From: Mya arenaria
Lineage: Eukaryota > Mollusca > Bivalvia > Myida > Myidae
Length of the DNA stretch: 64,000 nt
Assembly (NCBI RefSeq): GCF_026914265.1
Contig: NC_069133.1
Coordinates: 10,671,937 to 10,735,936, forward strand
Direction of reading: 5' to 3'
The translations under genes were made by a program, and so were the position numbers. This document shows positions 57,801 to 64,000 of this stretch, one piece after another. The stretch's first letter is position 1; every line of letters starts with the position of its first letter. Under the pieces are notes generated by a model. It saw nothing but the letters and a program-made list of their open reading frames with translations. It did no database searches and was not told the DNA's origin.

Positions 57801-60800
57801 GGACTCATCGAAATAGTTTTTTAATAAAATGAAGGGACGCGTTTACTTCTAGTTACGTTATAAAGCTAAATACGAAGTACTCTTATGAATGGTCCAGAAT
57901 TCACTCGTTTTATTGAAGATTGAAAATGCTACTTCAGACTGATAATTTGTCTAAGTAATGCACATAGTTTATAGTTGTTATTCAGTAAATTCAGTTTAAT
58001 ATCTACAATTGCAAAGAAAATAAATCATGAGTATCTAAGTGATTAGGAGAAACTCGACATATGTATTAAATGTATATCTAAGTTTATAATATGAATAAAT
58101 CGATTTCGAACAAAAAAAAATACATACTGCAAGTAAGCATTATAAAGTTACTATGAATACGTATGTCGCAAAACACAAGCACACAGCAGAATACCAACTT
58201 CGAAAACTCCATTCCTAAAGATTACTGGTACCACTTGAACAAGGTTAGCAACGTATCTAAACATAAGTCACCCCCTACAGACACATTTTATCATTATTTC
58301 AAAATATCAATGACGTCGTTGACGCGAATGATCATATATCAGATAATAACCACCCTGGCTTCTATAGCGCCGAAACCGATATGTTAAATAGGCCAATAGA
58401 ACATGACGAAGTTCGCAAAATGATACTGAAAAGTAAGAATGGTAAAACATCGTCGCAGTTTGATAATACACTGGTATTCTCCTTGATGTATGGCCAATAG
58501 GGACAATAAAGCCAATATTTAAAAGCAAGGGTTCCCCTAGCGACCCCCAAAATTATAGACCGATTACAATTCTTAGTTGTTTAGGCAAATTATTCGCGTC
58601 TATCCTTAATGAACGTATCGACACATTCCTCTATGATAATAACTTATTAAACGAGAACCAAGCCGGATTTCGCGCAAATTATTCAACCTGCGATCATATT
58701 CTTATATTGCATTTCACTAATAAGTAAACTAAGGGCCCAGAAAAAGAAACTGTTTTGCTCATTTATTGATTTTTCGACCGCATTTGACCCTGTCCGGCGA
58801 GCTGGTTTGTGGCATAAGCTAACGGGCATACAGGGTAAAATTCTCACAGTCATAAAAACATGTACAATGATATAAAATCATGCGTTTACATCAATGGGCA
58901 TCTGTCTCCTATGTTCCTAAGTTTTTGTGGAGTTCGTCAGTGAGAAAACCTTTCCCCGATTTTATTTTCTATTTACCTAAACGATTTAGACGAATTCCTT
59001 GAACGAACATGTTCTAGTGTTTCTATAGAAGTAGATGCAAATGAGACAATTATGTACCTTCAGTTACTTATTCTCTTGTATGCTGATGACACTGTACTCT
59101 TTGCAGACAAAAAACGTGTTTTTCAAAAAAGTCTTAACTGTTTCCAAGACTACTGTTTGCAATGGAAACCAAATATTAACCTCTCAAAGACTAAAATAAT
59201 TGTCTTTGGTGCCAGAAATCTGAAGAAATTTAACTTTAGCATTGCTAACCAAGCGCTAAAGATAGTTAAGGAATACAAAAATCTTGGTGTATATTTCTCG
59301 TCCACCGGTAGCTTTTTATACTGCCGTAAATATTTATTAAGCCAGGCTAACAAAGCCATGTATGCTCTATTTCTTAGAATTAATAACCTAGACTTGCCTT
59401 TGGACATACAACTGAAGCTTTTTGATTCCACCATTGTCCCGATTCTAACGTACGGATGTGAAGTATGGGGTTTTGAAAACCTCGATCTGTTGGAGCAACT
59501 TCACTGTAATTATTTTTCGGCGGATTACATATAGAAAGAATACTCCACGTTACATGCTCTACTCGGAACTTGGTAGATACCCCCTTAACATCATAATTAA
59601 AACCAGAATGATAAGTTTCTGGAGTTAACTCGTTTCATCCCATGACTCAAAAATAGGTTTCTAGATATATAAAGACATTTTACAAAGTAATAATTCAGTC
59701 TGGGCCAGTTACATCAAGTCAATACTTGATTCACCGGGCTATTCATACATTTGGCTTACAAGAGTACCTGTAAAACATGTCAGTAAACGTGTTTTGAACG
59801 ATTTAATCTTTCGTCTAAGGGTTAAATGTATTCTACGTTTAAATCCGATATTAAATTTGTGGATTACCTTAATATCTTACCAAATCTCTACGTTTCTGCT
59901 TGCACTTCCGCACTAGCAATCATAAATTCCCTATCGAAGTCGGTAGATGGAATGCTGTACCACTTGTCAGTAGAAAGTGTACGTTTTGTAATCTAAACGA
60001 TATCGGTGACGAACTGCACCATTTACTTACATGTCCATTTTTTAATCCTACCAGAAGAAAATGCATACATAGTCGTTTTTACTCAAGACCTAAAGTCTTA
60101 TATTTTAGTGAGGTTTTAAATTGTAAGAACCCGGATACCTTAAGGAAAACAGCATTTTTTGTTAAAATCTTAGTAAATCACTTTAAATGAATCTGGTCAT
60201 GTATTTGATAGTTTTTCATTTGTTATCTCATAACTATACCGATTATATTGTATCCTTATTCAAATAAATGTTTTGTCATAAAAATAATATTATTTAAACT
60301 AACCACATTCCCCTTACTAATTATATTTGTTTTGTATAATGATAAACTCCAAACCTGTTGTGAAGTCGCCATTAATCCACCTCTTTATACCTGTGTTAAC
60401 ATATATATATATTGCGTTTTCACAAGCTTTAACTTAAATGTAAACCGTGATATCAAGAATAAAAAAGATTATTGAGATGAGTTGAGTTGGGTTGTAATCA
60501 GTTGGTTTGGTTTTTAACTGGTTTTTAAGGAAATGTAAGGTTATCAAATACATGAAACGCAGGGAATGGCATTTTATTCATCTGAAAATGTTGCCTGTTT
60601 ACATATAAATGTAGAGGAAAATGAATAATTAGTATATAACTTGTTTTTATAATTTCATGTATTATCATACATAAACACATGCCATAGGTGTCATGAGTTA
60701 AGTCATTTAGGTGTACATCAAGACGAATGTCCATCGCTGTTATTATTGTCTATGTACAATTACGATTAAGAGGAAGTATTATATCTCTAATGAGCCAAAG

Positions 60801-63800
60801 AGGTCAACACTGATTTTTTCTACTCTTATATGCAGACGATATGGCAAGCTTTTTTATAATTCAGCAGCATAATTGCAAGCGAATCTTAATATATTAGAAG
60901 AATATTGTAACAAATGGACACTTAAGGTTAAAAACAAACAAACAAAGATTCTGTTGTTTTGGAAAGTTCTAGATTACCTTTAATTATTCAAGATTCACTC
61001 AGCGATAAACATTGGAAGAAGTCAATAAATTTACAATTAAGGTATCGTTTTCAGCTCAGGATTACTTATGCATGCTACCAAACTCTGTCAGGTCAAGCGC
61101 ATAAGCGCAATTAATAATTGATTACATTTACTTATATAACACCTTAACATAAACTGGATCTTCTTGACAAACTCATAAGACCTATTTTGGCATTTCGATC
61201 AGAAGTTTGTTTATGTACATAATTTCAAGTTTGCTTTAAGCAAAATGAGATTATTGTCGCATAAAACATTAGCTAAACATAGAGGATTGTAGGTGTAAAG
61301 TATTGAAACAATGGATTTTCCCGCACGGCAATATCCTATAAGACGATTTTTTTTCTTTTTATAGAATGAAGCCTATATACATAATATTAGATCTAATTAT
61401 ATTCTACACGTTTATCGTACTCCTCCAAATATATTTATATACAAAACAAGGAACCATTGGAATGAAAAATTGTTGGTTTGTACAATACTCTTTTTTATTT
61501 TCGTGCATAAATATTCTTAAAAAAATACACAATGATTTGACGTAAATTTTATTCTGAAAAAAGTGTTTAATAAGTCGCTTTTACATATGTTTATAAAAAT
61601 ATTTGCAACTTGTAATAAACTTATATAACCGCAAAGCAAATGTTTGATAATGACAACTGATTATTGGCTATCACAGCCTACTTTACCGGTGCATTTATGT
61701 GTGGGGTTTGGTGTGGAATTAAACTTATTTTCTGTTTATATTAACAGTGTGAGTATAATGCTCCTTTACATTATAACGGGTTGTTTTGTTTTCGATTATA
61801 AGCTTTTAATTCTGAAATAAATGGCATATTTTTATCAAGGAAATAAACATTTTGTTCCAGTGTACTCTGGTGAGGTTGATGCTGTAAGTACGGATGGAAA
61901 TTTTGGGGAACATTATGTTGAGTTCAAAACCATGAAACATTCCGCGTTGCAGAGACCATGTTTCAAAAGGTATTTAAGGCTAAACTGGCTTTTGTTAACT
62001 GCTCGAACAATGATATCTTTGTCTTATATTCTAAACTTCTGAATATGGAATAAAAGAAGAAGCCTTCGGGAGAACAAACAACCCTCTTTGTCTGACACTT
62101 TCAGTCATGGTTTGATTAGAACGTTTCAATGTCATCATGGACAATGCCCCCAGCAACGGCTAATGCGAATTTCTGCTGTAAAGTATTGACCAGTCCTAAA
62201 ATCAGTTATTGCAACTTTTCGTGATCATTTTCTGGAGCATTTCCGGTTAATCCATTTGATAAGGCAACCTTGTGTTATAATGTCTACAAAATATAATCCT
62301 ATAATTGATCAGATGATTGTTTGTTTGACAATTGGCGACTGGTCAATAATTTATTAATAGCTAGTGTTTATTTTTGCTTTCTGTACGGTAAGGTCGGTAG
62401 GTTGGGCGCATGTCAGTGACTTATTATCGTTAGGAAGACAAAAGATATATGCTAAGTTTTTTAGTGTTCTGAGCGATATACCCATCAAAAGCCTCTATAC
62501 CGACCAGTGCAAATACGTGAGCTTCTAAAATACTCGCTTAATAAAATCAGTTGATGACTAAATTGAAATTTAGCCGTTATTTCGTAACAAAATGGAAAGT
62601 TGGCGGTAGTAATCTTCCTTATAGATGTTTAGTTTTCAGAACTATTTAAAATGATTATTAGACATATTCCGGCTATCCCATTTGCAGAGTAATGAGCCTG
62701 AACACTAAAATGTTGAAAGAGCCCAAAGGTTCTAAAAAATAACAATATTACAGTGGAGGAAGAACGGGATGAAATTCAATGGCCACCACGCAGCATATTG
62801 CGCTAGCTGTATTGAAAACAGGATACAGTATTCGATCACATACGTTGTATAAAATAAGCAGGTTCTATTTCTTTGTTTGTTAATATTCAATTGATTTCAA
62901 TTGCACTTCAAAATATCTCGTAGTCGTTCGTTCTCGATGTTGGAGAGCAGAATACCTGACATACACAATGTACCTTATTTTTGAGTATATGGTGTTGTGT
63001 GTCTCGTCTTTACTGTGTTCAGCTTTGACCGAGCCTTTTTAAGAAGTCATTTGCAATCGCTAACCTAGTTTCTATCGTAATTCATACTGGTACAAGCTTC
63101 TCAAGTGATGGACACAGAGTGTTGTTGTGAGTTCGCCTCTGTAGTTTTAAAATAAGCTCCTGAAGTGGTGGACACAGATTATTAGTGTGTGTTCGCCTCT
63201 CTTGTTTCAGTTCAAGCTCCTGAAATGGTAAACACAGATTATTAGTGTGAGTTCGCCTCTGTTGTTTCAGTTCAAGCTTCTGAAGTGGTGGACACGGATC
63301 TTAAGTGTGAGTTCGCCTTTGTAGTTTCAGTTCAAGCTTCTGCAGTGGTGGACGTATATCGTTAGTGTGAGTTCGCCTCTGTAGTTTCATTTCAAGCTCC
63401 TAAAGTGGTGGACACTGATAAGTATTGTGAGTTCGCCTGTAGTTCCAGTACAAGCTCCTAAAGTGGTGGACACGGTTTATTATTGTGAGTTCGCCTTTTT
63501 AGTTTCAAGCTCCTGCAGTGGTGGACACAGATAATTAGTGAAAGTTCGCCTCTATAGTTTTAGTTCAAGATCCTGAAGTGGTGGACACATATTATAAGTG
63601 TGAGTTCGCGTTTGTAGCTTCAGTTCAAGCTCCTGAAGTGGTGGACACTGATTATTAATGTGAGTTATTCTGTGTAGTTTCAGTTGAAGCCCCTAAAGTG
63701 GTGGATACAGATTATTAATGTAAGTTCGCATCTGTAGTTTCAATTATAATATTTACAGGTACAAGCACCTGAAGTGGTGAACACGACGTGCTCTCCGTCT

Positions 63801-64000
63801 AAGTCTGTAGTTTATATTGTATTATTTACCGGTACACGTACCTGAAGTGATGGACATGGCGGACAGAGTTTGTTCTTGTGAGTCCGTCTCGGTCTGTAGT
63901 TTGCATTGTATTATTTACAGGTACAAGCTCCTGAAGTGGTGGACACAGAGAGCTTTTGTAAGTCTGTCTCTGTAGCTTCCATTGTAATATTTACAGGTGC
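54535..64000 (+). CDS. DXO/RAI1-family decapping exoribonuclease, copy C (3' end beyond window)
   Basis: Exons 54535-54800, 55045-55274, 57053-57148 and 61861-61969 have exactly the lengths of DXO-A exons 1-4 (266, 230, 96, 109 nt), with canonical borders and no lesion. Motifs: ELGCFSLDINREF, FDLTKGYEGMVKRDEF, WGCKFEQYLTA (Cys where A has Tyr), SGEVDAV, YVEFKT. Exons 5-7 lie past the right edge; the window ends inside the 60-bp array that precedes exon 5. As far as visible this is the best-preserved copy of the three. Expected role: removal of NAD or faulty caps and 5'-3' decay of the RNA, as in DXO-A. Its upstream neighbour is the divergent BBE-C gene about 7 kb away. Confidence 0.93.
55045..55274 (+). 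CDS. DXO-C exon 2
   Basis: DFICRRGLLNRLMRTPYAKE, then KFAVTLHKGTYYLCEC and GWGCKFEQYLTA; donor GTAGGT. Open. Confidence 0.93.
55355..56345. mobile_element. Insertion in DXO-C intron 2
   Basis: About 1 kb not present in DXO-A intron 2. Its left part (55359-55488) is a hairpin whose arms are TGTTTATTTCAATGTAGGATC and its inverse GATCTTACACTGAAATAAAC. The right part contains short open frames without recognised family. Outer borders not proven. Confidence 0.5.
57053..57148 (+). CDS. DXO-C exon 3
   Basis: SSADSDPTPDLQYNNCENFY then TVVKATIGSHTL, acceptor TTTTACAG, donor GTAATT. Confidence 0.92.
57265..57975. repeat. Local duplication in DXO-C intron 3
   Basis: 57265-57390 (ACGTTATAACTAAATACCAAGT, a GGAAGCACACTC-type segment, then TTTCAGTCTGATATT) reappears diverged at about 57850-57975. 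Single in DXO-A. Non-coding. Confidence 0.6.
58130..60490 (+). mobile_element. LINE (CR1/Jockey-type), 5'-truncated, in DXO-C intron 3
   Basis: Pieces of ORF2 in order: linker PKDYWYHLNKVSNVSKHKSP, reverse-transcriptase PQNYRPITILSCLGKLFAS and NENQAGFRANYST, catalytic YADDTVLFADK, thumb region VKEYKNLGVYFSS, and tail CTFCNLNDIGDELHHLLTC. The frame is broken by several stops and frameshifts (for example near 58497, 58733 and 59532), so it is dead. It ends near AATAAAAAAGATTATTGAGA. Absent from DXO-A intron 3, so it postdates the duplication or was lost from A. Confidence 0.88.
60780..61560 (+). mobile_element. Older LINE fragment in DXO-C intron 3
   Basis: LLYADDMASFFI at about 60825 and NILEEYCNKWTLKVKNKQTK show a second, more decayed reverse transcriptase; its 3' part (61300-61560) is orthologous to 15384-15645 in DXO-A. 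Confidence 0.75.
61861..61969 (+). CDS. DXO-C exon 4 (catalytic)
   Basis: VYSGEVDAVSTDGNFGEHYV then EFKTMKHSALQRPCFKR. Acceptor TTGTTCCAG, donor GTATTT. Confidence 0.93.
61970..63087. other. DXO-C intron 4, shared part
   Basis: Aligned with 16651-17334 of DXO-A; lacks the dispersed repeat of 16080-16650. No gene. Confidence 0.6.
63088..64000 (+). repeat. 60-bp splice-acceptor minisatellite, DXO-C intron 4
   Basis: At least 15 units matching 17335-18622. The last three or so are the longer form with TTTACAG|GTAC and donor-like GTAAGT or GTGAGT. The array continues past the right edge, toward the unseen exon 5. Confidence 0.9.

Noticed and set aside
59150-59434. 94-codon minus-strand ORF
   Set aside because: Antisense to the LINE reverse transcriptase.

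Overview
The window is animal nuclear DNA. It is AT-rich, genes are split into short exons by GT-AG introns, and minisatellites, fold-back MITEs, LINE fragments and a tRNA-headed TTAA element fill the rest. Protein flavour (DXO/RAI1 decapping enzymes, a berberine-bridge-enzyme-like flavoprotein, a WVDRGC-motif protein) and repeat style point to a lophotrochozoan, most likely a bivalve mollusc. That placement is inference; no search was possible.

The backbone is a divergent gene pair that occurs twice in tandem about 43-45 kb apart. Unit A (from before base 1 to about 21.1 kb) holds the 5' part of a BBE-like gene on the minus strand (BBE-A, 856-2768) and a seven-exon DXO gene on the plus strand (DXO-A, 11842-21115). 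Unit C (about 39.2 kb to beyond 64 kb) holds a nearly whole BBE-like gene on the minus strand (BBE-C, 39230-47333) and the first four exons of DXO-C (54535 to beyond the window). Between them lie a decayed, 3'-truncated third DXO (DXO-B, 28384-30014) and the last two exons of an unrelated small gene with a WVDRGC motif (35243-36581). DXO-C looks intact as far as it can be read. DXO-A has one in-frame TGA. DXO-B and both BBE copies carry coding lesions.

Layout: 1-3.6 kb, BBE-A exons, its intronic arrays and tandem first-exon units; 5.7-8.7 kb, 33-bp array; 9.1-9.8 kb, MITE and a terminal-exon remnant; 11.8-21.1 kb, DXO-A with a 531-bp repeat element in intron 1 and a 60-bp array in intron 4; 24.6-27.2 kb, a 70-bp array and a tRNA-like array; 28.4-30.0 kb, DXO-B; 30-35 kb, tandem and dispersed repeats with a LINE; 35.2-36.6 kb, WVDRGC gene with a 21-bp array in its intron; 39.2-47.3 kb, BBE-C with a second tRNA-like array; 49.5-52.9 kb, 33/66-bp array; 54.5-64 kb, DXO-C with a LINE in intron 3 and the 60-bp array.

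The most unusual content is in the arrays. Two loci carry about 26 and 30 tandem copies of a roughly 69-bp unit that keeps the A box, B box and spacing of a tRNA and resembles tRNA-Glu. Two other minisatellites are built from splice junctions of the genes they sit in: the 47-bp array repeats the 3' end of a BBE exon with its donor site, and the 60-bp array repeats the acceptor and first codons of DXO exon 5. Comparing units A and C gives filled and empty sites for several mobile elements and so a relative order of events.
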